A stretch of DNA of 64,000 bases from Thermasporomyces sp040195635 (GTDB lineage: Bacteria > Actinomycetota > Actinomycetes > Propionibacteriales > Actinopolymorphaceae), in contig NZ_JBEFTX010000005.1 in NCBI RefSeq assembly GCF_040195635.1, forward strand, positions 310,001 to 374,000. The letters run 5' to 3'. Made by a program: the position numbers and the translations under genes. How positions within the stretch are numbered: the stretch's first letter is position 1; each line of letters opens with the position of its first letter. Below the pieces are notes generated by a model. That model was not told where the DNA came from. It made no database searches and worked only from the letters and a program-made list of their open reading frames with translations. Positions 52,220-60,493 of this stretch are shown piece by piece.

Positions 52220-52474
52220 TCAGATCGTTACGTCGTCGTCGCGCGGAACCGTCCGCTTCTCCGGCAAGCCCGGGTCCTGCACGAACCTCATCCGCACATG
52301 GGCAGCACCGGAGCCGTCCTGGCCCGGCCCACGGGTCAGGATCTCCGACACGTCCACCCGCGAGTTGTACCGAGCGATCAGTATCTCCCCGTCGTCGTAC
52401 AGGTTGATCCACGTGCCGTCAGGCAGTACAATTCGCGTCCGCTCCCTGTGCTTCGAGCCTGTCTTCGGTGCCAT
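52220..52474 (-). CDS. small hypothetical protein
   Basis: An 84-residue basic/acidic protein (KHRERTRIVLPDGTWINLYD, DGEILIARYNSRVDVSEILT). It has a very strong ribosome site, GAGGAGGAGAA, directly before the ATG. No membrane segment or cysteine is present. The beta-rich N-terminal half may form a small barrel. Not recognised. It follows the collagen-like gene on the same strand by ~150 bp. Confidence 0.55.
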   Translation of the reverse strand: MAPKTGSKHRERTRIVLPDGTWINLYDDGEILIARYNSRVDVSEILTRGPGQDGSGAAHVRMRFVQDPGLPEKRTVPRDDDVTI

Positions 52475-52624
52475 TTCTCCTCCTCGTCGATGCCGCCGCC
52501 ACTGTGACGGTCGTGGGCGCCCGGGCGTCGCACCCTGGCACGCGGCTGGCCGCCCTCCTTGCTCAGCTCATCGAGCACCGTCCGCCCCGCACAGCCGAAG
52601 CCAACGCCCGATGGCCCGCTCTTG

Positions 52625-52957
52625 TCAGTCCACTTCGCACAGCCTGTAGCTCGGATACAGCTCCACCGGGAACGGGCCGAGGAACGCGGAGGTCCCGTCG
52701 GGACATCCGATCGGCCCTGTCCGGGCGATCACGATCGCGCCCGACAGGTCGGGCTCGCCCCCCAAGCCCTCGTACGCCGCCGCGAACCCTGCCCGCCCTT
52801 GCGGCCCCTGCGGACCCTGCAGACCAGGCGGACCCGCCGGCCCGCGCGGACCTACAGGAGCCGCCGCCGCGTAGTGCGCTCCAGCACACCAACCGGCCGT
52901 GACACCGGCCGCCGGCCCGAGAACAAGCGCAGCCACCAGCAACAAGCCCCTCATCAC
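52625..52957 (-). CDS. small secreted protein with collagen-like repeats
   Basis: A 110-residue protein. An N-terminal signal/anchor segment (RGLLLVAALVLGPAAGVTAG) is followed by eight G-x-y triplets (GPRGPAGPPGLQGPQGPQGR), a collagen-like triple-helix motif, and a short C-terminal domain with two Cys (IGCPDGT, YRLCEV). Trimerisation through the repeat and disulphides is likely. The ATG overlaps the stop of the upstream lipoprotein gene, so the two are made together. It is unusual cargo for a conjugative element and may act at the cell surface. Confidence 0.65.
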   Translation of the reverse strand: MMRGLLLVAALVLGPAAGVTAGWCAGAHYAAAAPVGPRGPAGPPGLQGPQGPQGRAGFAAAYEGLGGEPDLSGAIVIARTGPIGCPDGTSAFLGPFPVELYPSYRLCEVD

Positions 52958-53469
52958 CTCATCACCGCCTCGTACTCCTTCGCCTGGTCGGGGGTCAGGA
53001 ACCGCGACACCCTGACCACAGTCGTGCCAGACAGGTAGTCGTACTCGCCCACCAGACCCGCCGCAGCCTTCACCACCTCGGACAGGTACTCGTACCGCTG
53101 CTTCGCCTCCTGCTCAGTAGCGAACATTTCTACCGATCCGCCCCGTTCGATCGCGTCCTTCTCCAGGTACTCCAGCTCCTCGTCCTTCGCTCGCGAGTCG
53201 TGGAACGCCGTCTTGGACAAGTAGCCACCAGGCCGGCCGAGCATGTCGTTGGGGTCGTCCTCGGCCGTGTACACGCGGAACAGCTTCACCGTCGGGATCG
53301 CCTCGGCCAGCTGCCGCGTCACCTGCTCAGCCGTCGGCTGCTTCGGCTTCTCCTCGACCTGCTCCACCTTCGGTTTCGCCCTGGCCGGTTCCTGCTCGTC
53401 CTTGGCAGCTGCCCCGCCACATCCGGCGAGCAGCGCTACCGCTGCGACCGCCAGGATCAGCTTCCTCAT
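52954..53469 (-). CDS. small lipoprotein
   Basis: A 171-residue lipoprotein with signal RKLILAVAAVALLAGC (lipobox LAGC). A Lys/Glu/Pro-rich linker follows (KPKVEQVEEKPKQPTAEQV), then a helical domain (RGGSVEMFATEQEAKQRYEY, LSEVVKAAAGLVGEYDYLSG). Its upstream 60 bp and signal-peptide codons are ~93% identical to those of the next lipoprotein gene, but the mature parts are unrelated. The function is unknown. Confidence 0.7.
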   Translation of the reverse strand: MRKLILAVAAVALLAGCGGAAAKDEQEPARAKPKVEQVEEKPKQPTAEQVTRQLAEAIPTVKLFRVYTAEDDPNDMLGRPGGYLSKTAFHDSRAKDEELEYLEKDAIERGGSVEMFATEQEAKQRYEYLSEVVKAAAGLVGEYDYLSGTTVVRVSRFLTPDQAKEYEAVMR

Positions 53470-53516
53470 CGTTCTCTCCAGTCCACTCGTCGCACTGCCA
53501 CTCCGGCGGTCGTGGG
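53411..53516. repeat. 106-bp direct repeat (copy 1; copy 2 at 53932-54037)
   Basis: The two 106-bp stretches differ at about seven positions. Each covers a leader, the ribosome site (GGAGAGAACG before ATG) and the signal-peptide codons of one lipoprotein gene. The repeat therefore copies an expression-and-export cassette rather than a gene. Confidence 0.85.
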
Positions 53517-53561
53517 CGGGCGTGCCTTTGCACACGTCTGGCTGCCGGTCGCCCTCCCTGC

Positions 53562-53990
53562 TCACCCGAACGAGCACTTCCCGCCCGCCGGAGCCGACGC
53601 GAGAGCCGGGTGACCCTCGGCCCACACGAGGATCTCGGGCTGATCCAGACCCTTCTCGTCGAAGTAGTTGCGGGTCATGCCGCAGCCGGCGAACCCTGCC
53701 GCACCGGGGCTGTCGAACCAGTCGACGTCTTCGGGCTTCAGCTCCACCGACATGGCGCCGCCATCTACCACCTTCACCGACCTCACTGGCTGCGGGTCCG
53801 AGTAGTTCTCGTCGATCCACGCGAACACGTCCTGCCCGTCCACGTGCGGCTTCCGCTTGTCCGCCGGCTTCTCCTTTGGCGCCGGGGCGGCCTTCTCGGT
53901 CCCGCTGTCGGCAGGCGCCTCGGTGCCATCAGCCCCACCACATCCGGCGAGCAGCGCCAACGCTGCGACCGCCAGGATCACCTTCCTCAT
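53562..53990 (-). CDS. small lipoprotein sharing a duplicated signal-peptide cassette
   Basis: A 142-residue lipoprotein: signal RKVILAVAALALLAGC, acidic/proline linker, then a domain with HVDGQDVFAWIDENYSDPQP, VRSVKVVDGGAMSVELKPED and two Cys (GFAGCGMTRNYF, GKCSFG). The mature part differs from its neighbour although the signal and upstream DNA are shared. Not recognised. Confidence 0.7.
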   Translation of the reverse strand: MRKVILAVAALALLAGCGGADGTEAPADSGTEKAAPAPKEKPADKRKPHVDGQDVFAWIDENYSDPQPVRSVKVVDGGAMSVELKPEDVDWFDSPGAAGFAGCGMTRNYFDEKGLDQPEILVWAEGHPALASAPAGGKCSFG

Positions 53991-54080
53991 CGTTCTCTCC
54001 AGTCCACTCGTGGTACCGCCACTCCGGCGGTCGTGGGGCTCCAGCGCTCGAACCTGGTCGTCTGTCGGCACCCCTGCCTG

Positions 54081-54656
54081 CTACTTGACGTCCAGCAGCC
54101 ACTGCAGCGGCAGGTCGTCCTGCACGGCCGTCGCGTCATCACTTGCTGCCGCGTACTCCACCGACGCGGCAGTCGTCCCCTCCACCACCGCGTACGTGAT
54201 CCAGCCCGAGGAGCACTGCCCTTCCCGCAGCACCCGCTCCGGGTAGGTCGGAGCCACCGCAGACGGCGTGAGCACCGTCGACGCCGCGCTGCCGTCCTGG
54301 TACACGAGCAGCCAAGGCGCCGGACTCGTCGCCGTCGGAGGACCCGACCACTCCTTGATGCACACCCGCACCCGGATCGCGTCAAAGTCCTCCCCCTCCC
54401 TCGACGCCGGGAAGTCCGGCGTCGCCACCGACGGCCGGTACTCCAGCAGCGTCGACTCGACCACCGACCCGTCCCCGCCCCGCCAGACCTGCGCCGCACC
54501 TGCCTGCGCGGGCTCCTTCGGCTCTGGGCTCTTCGTCGGTTTCGGTGTCCTCGTCGCCTTCACCGTCGGCGTGGGCGTCGGCTCATCCGTCGGCTCACCA
54601 CCACCACAGCCGGCCAACAGCGTGACCGCTGCCAGCGCCACTACCAACCTCTTCAT
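54081..54656 (-). CDS. lipoprotein with Thr/Pro-rich linker
   Basis: A 191-residue lipoprotein: signal RLVVALAAVTLLAGC, a 35-residue Thr/Pro/Lys linker (EPTPTPTVKATRTPKPTKSP) as in surface-tethered actinomycete proteins, then a beta-rich domain (VRVCIKEWSGPPTATSPAPW, YPERVLREGQCSSGWITYAV) with one likely disulphide (C in RVC and GQC). AAAGGACTGGAG precedes the ATG. It resembles solute-sensing or secreted DUF4352-like folds, but the identity is not established. Confidence 0.7.
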   Translation of the reverse strand: MKRLVVALAAVTLLAGCGGGEPTDEPTPTPTVKATRTPKPTKSPEPKEPAQAGAAQVWRGGDGSVVESTLLEYRPSVATPDFPASREGEDFDAIRVRVCIKEWSGPPTATSPAPWLLVYQDGSAASTVLTPSAVAPTYPERVLREGQCSSGWITYAVVEGTTAASVEYAAASDDATAVQDDLPLQWLLDVK

Positions 54657-56038
54657 CTCCAGTCCTTTCTCTCTCCAGGAGGTTCTCCTGGGCAGGATCC
54701 ACGACCGGGTGCCATGGACCCGCTCGGGCCAGGGCCCTCCTCGGGGACTGGGAGGCAGGGCCCTGGCGGTCTGTGCTCTACGAGCAACTCGGGGACGACC
54801 GTCTGAGCCTCACCGCCCCGAATCAGGCGGCGAACCGGCGGCGTCTGGGCTTGGCCGCCTTCTCGGGCTCCGTCGCCTTCTCCGGCTGCAGGAGAACGTC
54901 ACCCTCAGCTCCGCGCCAACAGCGCCATCTCGAGGCTCGCCAGCCCTTATTGCCGTCCGGCGTCAGTCACACGTGCCCGCACCTCATCGACTGCGCTAGC
55001 ATCAGCGCCGACCACTATGTCGACCGGACGTCCTCGTAGACTGCCGCGTCGACCGCCTTCTGCGCGCCCACACGTCCGCCTGGCTCGTGCTGCCTATGTG
55101 CTCATCGCCCTCACCAGGCATGGCTTCGTATTCGGCAGATCTTGACTAATCGACCGCGCACGGAAAGCCACGTCTACCAGCAGGCGTGCACTTCGGTTAC
55201 CCGGCGAGCACTTGCACGACTTCTTGTGCCATCTGGCCAGGTCAGAGTGGGCCCGAAGGTCTTCCCGTCGTTCTCGTCACGCACACGAATGGCAACGTAC
55301 TGCGTGTGGAGGAATGCTGGAAGCCGCTATTCGCTATTCACGCGGCCGGCGAATTCACAGCCGCGTTCTGCTCACATTACACTGCACATGGCGATCTCCC
55401 CCCAGCAGGAGATCATTGTGAGGCAGTTCTCACCTGCCCGCAGGCCAATCACCAAAGTCGCCCTGCTGTGAATGCCCCCTTGCCGCCTCGCCGCGCATCT
55501 TCGAGCAGGAGCCCGAGCTGGTTTGCGCCGCTGCTTAGGCCGGTGAGATCCTTGCGTGCCCGTTCACAGACGTCCCTCATCGCCCGTTCGAACCCACGCT
55601 CGGCGGCTGACGACGCAGCTTCGGGCAGCCTGGCAGCCGCGCTCGGCGTTGACTACGGGGGCTGTTGGGCCGCCTCTTCCGCCGCGGTGTCATCAGGAAC
55701 GCTTTCTCCCGCCGCTAAGTCGTTGCGGCGCATCGCATAGCCAAGGAGTGCGTCAACGGAGGTGAAGACCTCGAAGCCGAGTTCCTCGAGTCAGGCAAGG
55801 TCTGCGGCCTCCGGATCAAGGTCGAGGACGACCGGCTTGCCCCTGGCCGAGCTGGAGTCCGCTGGGCCAGGACGCCTTAGCGACAGCGAGCTCGCGGCCG
55901 GTCACCGGGTCGGCGAGATATCGGTGTCCAGTTCTGGTTCCGCGCAGCCCATTCGGGCTCGCCGTGATGTCAGAAGGTCATGGCCCGCCCGCGACGCCAC
56001 AGCACACTGTGAGCCAATCCGCCGGATGCGGCACACAC
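54657..56038. other. gene-poor 1.4-kb stretch with traces of a decayed gene
   Basis: No intact gene can be supported here. On the minus strand, VVLDLDPEAADLA then (after a TGA) LEELGFEVFTSVDALLGYAM runs to a TAG at about 55653. Just beyond is FERAMRDVCERARKDLTGLS, GANQLGLLLEDARRG. These look like pieces of one former protein between ~55480 and 55850. The 54660-55450 part shows nothing recognisable. Confidence 0.4.
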
Positions 56039-56332
56039 ATGGCTACGCTCGACCAACTGCCGCGACGAGAGTGGGGTGGACTGGTGGCGGAGGAGAATCT
56101 CGAGGTTCGGGTGCGGTGGCGGGAGAATGGTGCCCGGTCCGAGCCGTACCGGATCTATGCGGATCCGGATGATACGCCGACGTTGTTGGGGCACCTGGAG
56201 GAGTTGGCTCGTAGCTGGAGCAATTTGGACTCTTCGCGCCGTTGGCTTGGCGAGTATGAGCTCGAGGTGCAGTCGATGGAGCGCGGCTGGGTGGAGTTCA
56301 CGGTTCCGGGAGTGTCCGAAGACCCCTGGTAA
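56039..56332 (+). CDS. small hypothetical protein
   Basis: A 97-residue acidic protein with regular alpha/beta pattern (LEVRVRWRENGARSEPYRIY; LLGHLEELARSWSNLDSSRR). I start it at the ATG at 56039, the first Met of the conserved-looking part. It lies alone on the plus strand among minus-strand element genes. Not recognised. Confidence 0.5.
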   Translation: MATLDQLPRREWGGLVAEENLEVRVRWRENGARSEPYRIYADPDDTPTLLGHLEELARSWSNLDSSRRWLGEYELEVQSMERGWVEFTVPGVSEDPW

Positions 56333-56429
56333 CAACCCGCTCGTCAGGTCAGCCCGCGGGTACAACGGGCGCTGGAAGTCGTGGCGCCAGGTGGGCCCGG
56401 GGCATACCGGGACCCTGCGGCAGCGCACT

Positions 56430-56807
56430 TCAGGGGAGCGAGTCGAGGCGTCGACTCCCCCGGGATTCCATGAACAGGGTGGTGACGCCCTGCTGGTGGA
56501 GTTCGATGATGAGCCGTTCGAGGCAGACCCGTCGGGCGCGCTCCTGCCGGCGCACCGGCACCGGCGAGGCGGCGACGACCACATGCACCTCGTCCAGGGC
56601 AGCAACTTGCTCGGCGGCGTGTTTGCGCTCGCGAGGTTCGAGGTCGTTCCAGTGCAGTTTGCCGCTGTGGTTGCCGCGCAGCGCACGCATGATCGTCCGG
56701 ACATGGTCGCGGCGATTAGCTGGGACGAGAGTTGCGGCGAGGATGTAGAAGCCGGCGGACGCTCGTTCTGCGAACGACTCGTCCGCCCATGCTTCAGCCG
56801 AGGGCAC
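56430..56807 (-). CDS. short DUF3800-like protein, probably truncated
   Basis: A 125-residue frame with the DUF3800-type start (AWADESFAERASAGFYILAA) containing the Asp of an RNase H-like fold. It continues RRDHVRTIMRALRGNHSGKL and ERLIIELHQQGVTTLFMESR, then stops early where relatives continue for ~80 residues with further acidic residues. The GTG overlaps the end of the HTH gene by 14 bases. Probably a shortened version; activity is doubtful. Confidence 0.5.
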   Translation of the reverse strand: MPSAEAWADESFAERASAGFYILAATLVPANRRDHVRTIMRALRGNHSGKLHWNDLEPRERKHAAEQVAALDEVHVVVAASPVPVRRQERARRVCLERLIIELHQQGVTTLFMESRGSRRLDSLP

Positions 56808-57846
56808 GGTTCGGATGCCTTGGCTCGTATGGCTGACGACGTGCGCGCACGGACGTGTTTCCTGCTCGCCCGGTACTCGGTCCCGAAGACGCTTGCTCCA
56901 GAGACGGGTCGTGCTGCACGACGGCGGGATGGCACCCCGGGCATCGGAAGGGTTCGCCGGCCTTGTTTTCGCGCATGCGGATCGTCTCGTCGCATGTGCC
57001 GCACCAGGTTGGCCATTCCCTCGGTTTCTGCGGAGGGTCGGGTAGGTCGGCGAGTCGAGCCGCTAGAACGGCGTATGAGCTCTTCACGCCTTCGGGGTTT
57101 GCCCGGAGGTACTCTGAGAGTTTTTCGGCGCTCCAGCCGGCTTCTAGGGCTTCTGCGAGGGGTTTCTGCAGAAGCTTGGCGGACCGTTTTCCGATCCGCC
57201 AATCGGGTCCGAGGGATTCCAGGACCTCGCCGCCCTTGGCTTGCCGCTCAATCGGGCGTGGGTCTCGTGTTGAGTCGTTGTCTGCTCCTCCACCTCCTAC
57301 GGTTTGCCCTTGTGGGCCAGGTGCCTCGCGCGTGCGCGAGCGCGCTCGGGTGGAGGGGGTTCTGGGTATAGGGAGGGTTGGGTGACACAGCTGTGACACC
57401 CCTGGGGTGTCACAGCTGTGACACCCCTGGGGTGTCATTTTGTCACCGGTGTCATTTTGACGCTGCGTCAGACTGTCACCGGTTGCGGACTCTTCAGTCG
57501 ACTCAGGAATGTCTGGTGCCGTGTCAGTTGGACTGCCTGAAGGGGTTGTGGAAATCTCGGTGGATTCTCCAGTCGATTCCTGAACGTTGATGAGGGTGAT
57601 CGCGTATGAATTGGACATCCGGCCCCCGGCCTTGCTGACTTCTAGGTGACCTTCCTCTGCGAGTTTTCCGATGAGTCGTTGGACGGTTCGCCGGGACATG
57701 CGGGTCTTGGCGGCGAGGGTGTTGATGGACGGGTAGGCGTTGCGGCCGTGGTCGTCTGCGGCGTCGGCGATGGCGAGGAGTAGGAGCAGCTCGCTCCCGG
57801 ATGCTGCGGAGTGTTCCCACAGCCAGTTCATAACGCGGATACTCAC
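56794..57846 (-). CDS. HTH replication-type protein of the element
   Basis: A 350-residue protein. The N-terminal winged-helix HTH (LLLLLAIADAADDHGRNAYP, NTLAAKTRMSRRTVQRLIGK, residues ~20-70) is followed by a low-complexity middle part. A C-terminal region has LLQKPLAEALEAGWSAEKLS and a zinc ribbon (WCGTCDETIRMRENKAGEPF, RCPGC). This architecture is common for replication-associated proteins of actinomycete integrative elements and phages. The GTG has GGAG 8 nt upstream. The middle part contains the iteron-like array, so the gene may carry its own origin. Confidence 0.65.
   Translation of the reverse strand: MSIRVMNWLWEHSAASGSELLLLLAIADAADDHGRNAYPSINTLAAKTRMSRRTVQRLIGKLAEEGHLEVSKAGGRMSNSYAITLINVQESTGESTEISTTPSGSPTDTAPDIPESTEESATGDSLTQRQNDTGDKMTPQGCHSCDTPGVSQLCHPTLPIPRTPSTRARSRTREAPGPQGQTVGGGGADNDSTRDPRPIERQAKGGEVLESLGPDWRIGKRSAKLLQKPLAEALEAGWSAEKLSEYLRANPEGVKSSYAVLAARLADLPDPPQKPREWPTWCGTCDETIRMRENKAGEPFRCPGCHPAVVQHDPSLEQASSGPSTGRAGNTSVRARRQPYEPRHPNRALG
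57383..57478. repeat. iteron-like TGACA/TGTCA array, possible replication origin
   Basis: Eight TGACA or TGTCA half-sites occur within 96 bp. They include two copies of the palindrome TGACACCCCTGGGGTGTCA, each preceded by CAGCTG. The array lies inside the HTH gene and is translated as low-complexity Cys/Pro/Thr residues, so its DNA form is probably what is conserved. Rep proteins of related elements bind such repeats near or within their own gene. Confidence 0.6.
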
Positions 57847-57891
57847 AGAAGGGCTCCAGTGGACGTGCCGGCGGACGCGGCCGGGAACAGT

Positions 57892-58689
57892 TCAGAACAG
57901 AGTCTTGGGCGCCGGCGGCGAGTACGTGGCGGGCTGCGTCGGCGAGCTCGGTTCCGAGCCGTCCGGCGAGAAGGTCGTCCTGCAGCTGAGCTCGGGCCGT
58001 GTCGACGCCACGACCGTGGTAGCGGCCGCCGCAGATGCAGTTGCAATCGGGTTCGGTGGCGTCGTGGCAGTGGGCGTCGCAGCGTCGGATGCTTCGGAGT
58101 TGCCGACGCTGATGAGGTGGCCACGCGTGTTCCTCCTCTCGCTGGCGAGTGTGGTGGGTTGTACGAGGGCGTTGGTGCAGGCACGGCAGGGTTCGGTGTG
58201 CGAGGCCCGGCCGGTGTCGCAGAGGGGCTGGCCGTGGTTGTCGAACGTGTGGTCGCCGCACCGGTCGCATAGCCGCCAGGCGACGCCGAACCTCGGCCGG
58301 CCGGCGGGTGAGCCGGCCGGCGAGGTCGTTGCATTCGGCCGGTACGCCGACGAACACGGTCGGCGTGCACACGGCACACAATCAAGCCACGCGCCGCCTC
58401 CCGGCCCTACGGCCTGCCGAAGCTCAACGATGTGCCCGCGCCGCTGTTGCAGCGTTTCGGCGGCTGGGATCGCCTCGTGCGCCTGCTCGTCATGCCGGCG
58501 CAGCAGCTGCGCGACCGCTCGGCGGAGTTGGATCGGATCCGGGTGTCCGCATCGTTCGGCGATGGATTGTGCGTTGGATCTGATGATGCCGGCGGCGTCG
58601 GCTGCGAAACCGATGCTGTGCCCGGCGGCGAGGTGTTTGACGACGGTGAGCTCATCGGTGTTCGGCGGCTGGGCTGTGGCGGTGGTCAT
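57892..58689 (-). CDS. HTH / cysteine-rich hypothetical protein of the element
   Basis: A 265-residue frame. The N-terminus has an HTH-like helix pair (ELTVVKHLAAGHSIGFAADA), the middle CVPCARRPC and RLCDRCGDHTFDNHGQPLCD (zinc-type), and the last ~90 residues are Thr/Pro/Ala-rich. In another frame the same DNA (about 58081-57900) reads CDAHCHDATEPDCNCICGG, then LGTELADAARHVLAAG, which looks like a separate small element protein; the long C-terminus may therefore be spurious. The ATG overlaps the WhiB stop and has AAAGGGGAA upstream. Confidence 0.5.
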   Translation of the reverse strand: MTTATAQPPNTDELTVVKHLAAGHSIGFAADAAGIIRSNAQSIAERCGHPDPIQLRRAVAQLLRRHDEQAHEAIPAAETLQQRRGHIVELRQAVGPGGGAWLDCVPCARRPCSSAYRPNATTSPAGSPAGRPRFGVAWRLCDRCGDHTFDNHGQPLCDTGRASHTEPCRACTNALVQPTTLASERRNTRGHLISVGNSEASDAATPTATTPPNPIATASAAAATTVVASTRPELSCRTTFSPDGSEPSSPTQPATYSPPAPKTLF

Positions 58690-58973
58690 GCGGCGTTCCC
58701 CTTTCTGGCGTTCAGCTCGGCGGCATGGGTGCGTTTGAACCGGCGCCGTTCGGGCTCGGAAAGGCCGCCCCAGACGCCGAACCGTTCGCCACTTGTGAGT
58801 GCATGCTCGAGGCATTCGGCGCGGACCGGGCAGCGCCGGCAGACGGCTTTCGCCCCCTGGCTCGAGCCGCCGACGTCGGGGAAGAATGCCTCGGGATCGG
58901 TCTGCGCGCAGGCCGCGTCGGCGGTCCACCACCCAGGCGGCAGGAGTGCTTCGATCTCTGGGAGCCGGCTCAT
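58686..58973 (-). CDS. WhiB-family iron-sulphur transcriptional regulator
   Basis: A 95-residue Wbl protein. Four conserved cysteines (CAQTDPEAFFPDVG, then CRRCPVRAEC) bind a [4Fe-4S] cluster, and the GVWGG turn and basic tail (RRRFKRTHAAELNARKG) contact sigma factor and DNA. It overlaps both neighbours by ATGA junctions. Wbl proteins are frequent on actinomycete elements and phages, where they probably tune host or transfer genes. Confidence 0.93.
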   Translation of the reverse strand: MSRLPEIEALLPPGWWTADAACAQTDPEAFFPDVGGSSQGAKAVCRRCPVRAECLEHALTSGERFGVWGGLSEPERRRFKRTHAAELNARKGNAA

Positions 58974-59368
58974 GCGGCGGCTCCCGTGTCGAACGCGACA
59001 CCGGTGGCCTGGTCGAGGCGTACGAAGGTGACCGGCGCGGCGTCTTTGGTGGCCGGTGTGGCTTCGCGCCAGTGGTAGAGGATCCAGTCGTCCCAGGAGC
59101 AGTCACAGTCCCGGCCTGGATCTGCCGGGTCTGGTGCGTCGCAGTGCGGTGCGTGGACGTCGAAGGTGACCCAGGCGTGGTCGACGGTGGCGTGGTCGAC
59201 GGTGATGCCGGGTCGCCACCAGTGTTGTGCGCGGATTCGGCGGTCGATCTCGCCGGTGTCGAGGTGGCCGATGAGCAGCTCGGTGCCGTCGCCGTAGACG
59301 TCCTCGACAATCGTTTCGGGTTCGGCGTCGCCGAACAGATCGTGCAGGGTGAGCGGTTCGGAGGCCAT
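58970..59368 (-). CDS. small acidic hypothetical protein
   Basis: A 132-residue acidic protein (TLHDLFGDAEPETIVEDVYG) with a His/Asp/Cys-rich centre (HAPHCDAPDPADPGRDCDCS) that could bind a metal. Its ATG overlaps the upstream stop (TAATG) and its stop overlaps WhiB (ATGA), so it belongs to one tightly coupled operon. Not recognised. Confidence 0.6.
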   Translation of the reverse strand: MASEPLTLHDLFGDAEPETIVEDVYGDGTELLIGHLDTGEIDRRIRAQHWWRPGITVDHATVDHAWVTFDVHAPHCDAPDPADPGRDCDCSWDDWILYHWREATPATKDAAPVTFVRLDQATGVAFDTGAAA

Positions 59369-60180
59369 TAGGAGCTCACCTCCGCACCCTCGCGGTGGAT
59401 GGCTCGGTCGCTCCAGGCAGGTTCGCACCAGGCCAGTTCCCAGCCGTCGAGGTCGCTGATGTGGTCGCGGATCGCCGTGGTGAGTGGCTCACCGAGCAGA
59501 TGACCGGCGACCTGGGTGGCGGTGTGGTAGGTGCTGGTGACCCAGTGGTCGGTGATCGTGGACGTGGCGACTGCCGCGGCGTACGCGGCGGCTGCGGCGA
59601 CGTAGAGCGGCAATCCGACGGCATTGCTGGAGGTGAGCATGCCGAGGCCAATGAGCACCGCAGCGGCTACGTACAAGGCGTTCGCGATGTGGCTGAAGAT
59701 CCGTGCGGTCGCGACGATGTCGTGGGCTCCGGTGGCCAGCCGCGCTGCCTGGACGGCGAGCACGTGTCGGACGACCCGGGCGGGCTGGATCAGCAGGTCC
59801 GGTCCGACGATCAGCACCAGGTGCTCGTCGCGGTAGGTCAACTCGGCTGATGGGCCGCGGTGGAGGTCGACGAGGACTCGTGGTTCGTCGACGTGGAGGC
59901 CGTGGCAGTCGAGGAGGTCGCGCCACCGACCCTGGAGCACGACCGCGACTGGTACGGGCGGCGCGAGCAGGTCGCGGTGTACCCGGCGTACGAGGAAGCA
60001 GCCGTCGACGAGGAGGTTGTAACCCACCGCGGCCAGCACGGCGATGCCTACCCAGGTCCGGTCCAACGGCAGCAACTGAGGCATCAAGATGGCGACGGCG
60101 ACGCCGAACGTCAGCACCGTGGAGATGAGGGCGATGAACGTCTCTATGGCTCTAAGAGCGATTCTGCGGGTGCGAGACAC
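59368..60180 (-). CDS. membrane protein of the element
   Basis: A 270-residue protein with two N-terminal helices (FIALISTVLTFGVAVAILMP; VGIAVLAAVGYNLLVDGCFL), a soluble middle (VPVAVVLQGRWRDLLDCHGL, HVDEPRVLVDLH) and two more helices (ANALYVAAAVLIGLGMLTSS; LPLYVAAAAAYAAAVATSTI). The middle is reminiscent of the M48-like and DUF2637-free membrane proteins of such elements, but no metalloprotease HExxH is seen. The GTG at 60180 has GAAAGGACC upstream. It may assist transfer at the membrane. Confidence 0.6.
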   Translation of the reverse strand: MSRTRRIALRAIETFIALISTVLTFGVAVAILMPQLLPLDRTWVGIAVLAAVGYNLLVDGCFLVRRVHRDLLAPPVPVAVVLQGRWRDLLDCHGLHVDEPRVLVDLHRGPSAELTYRDEHLVLIVGPDLLIQPARVVRHVLAVQAARLATGAHDIVATARIFSHIANALYVAAAVLIGLGMLTSSNAVGLPLYVAAAAAYAAAVATSTITDHWVTSTYHTATQVAGHLLGEPLTTAIRDHISDLDGWELAWCEPAWSDRAIHREGAEVSS

Positions 60181-60239
60181 GGTTGAGGGTCCTTTCGGAA
60201 GGCTCGGGTCAGTGGGCGTGTTGCGCGCTTGGTGTGGGG

Positions 60240-60493
60240 TCATTGGCGTCGGCGTTCCGCCCGCGGATCGGCATCGGGGTCTGGCCGGTGTGCGAGGCAG
60301 CGGCGCATGTCGATGCCGACACCGGCGAGCAGCAGCACGCCGAGCACTGTCGGCATGAGGACGGTGAGGATGAGCCCGGTCGCGGTCGCGCAGAACCAGA
60401 TGCCGGTACGCGCGTGCCAGGTGTCGGGGTGCGTGCGTCGACTGCGTCGCCGGCGCGGACGTACCAGGCGTCGCGCCACTGATGGTGGTTCAC
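60240..60493 (-). CDS. small membrane protein, possibly frameshifted
   Basis: The GTG at 60493 has the best ribosome site (GGAAAGGAG, 9 nt) and starts NHHQWRDAWYVRAGDAVDAR. The membrane helix (TGIWFCATATGLILTVLMPT, VLGVLLLAGVG) lies in another frame ending at 60240, which would need a GTG at 60479. Either the shorter frame is the gene (79 residues) or one base was lost near 60430. It abuts the translocase stop. Confidence 0.4.
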
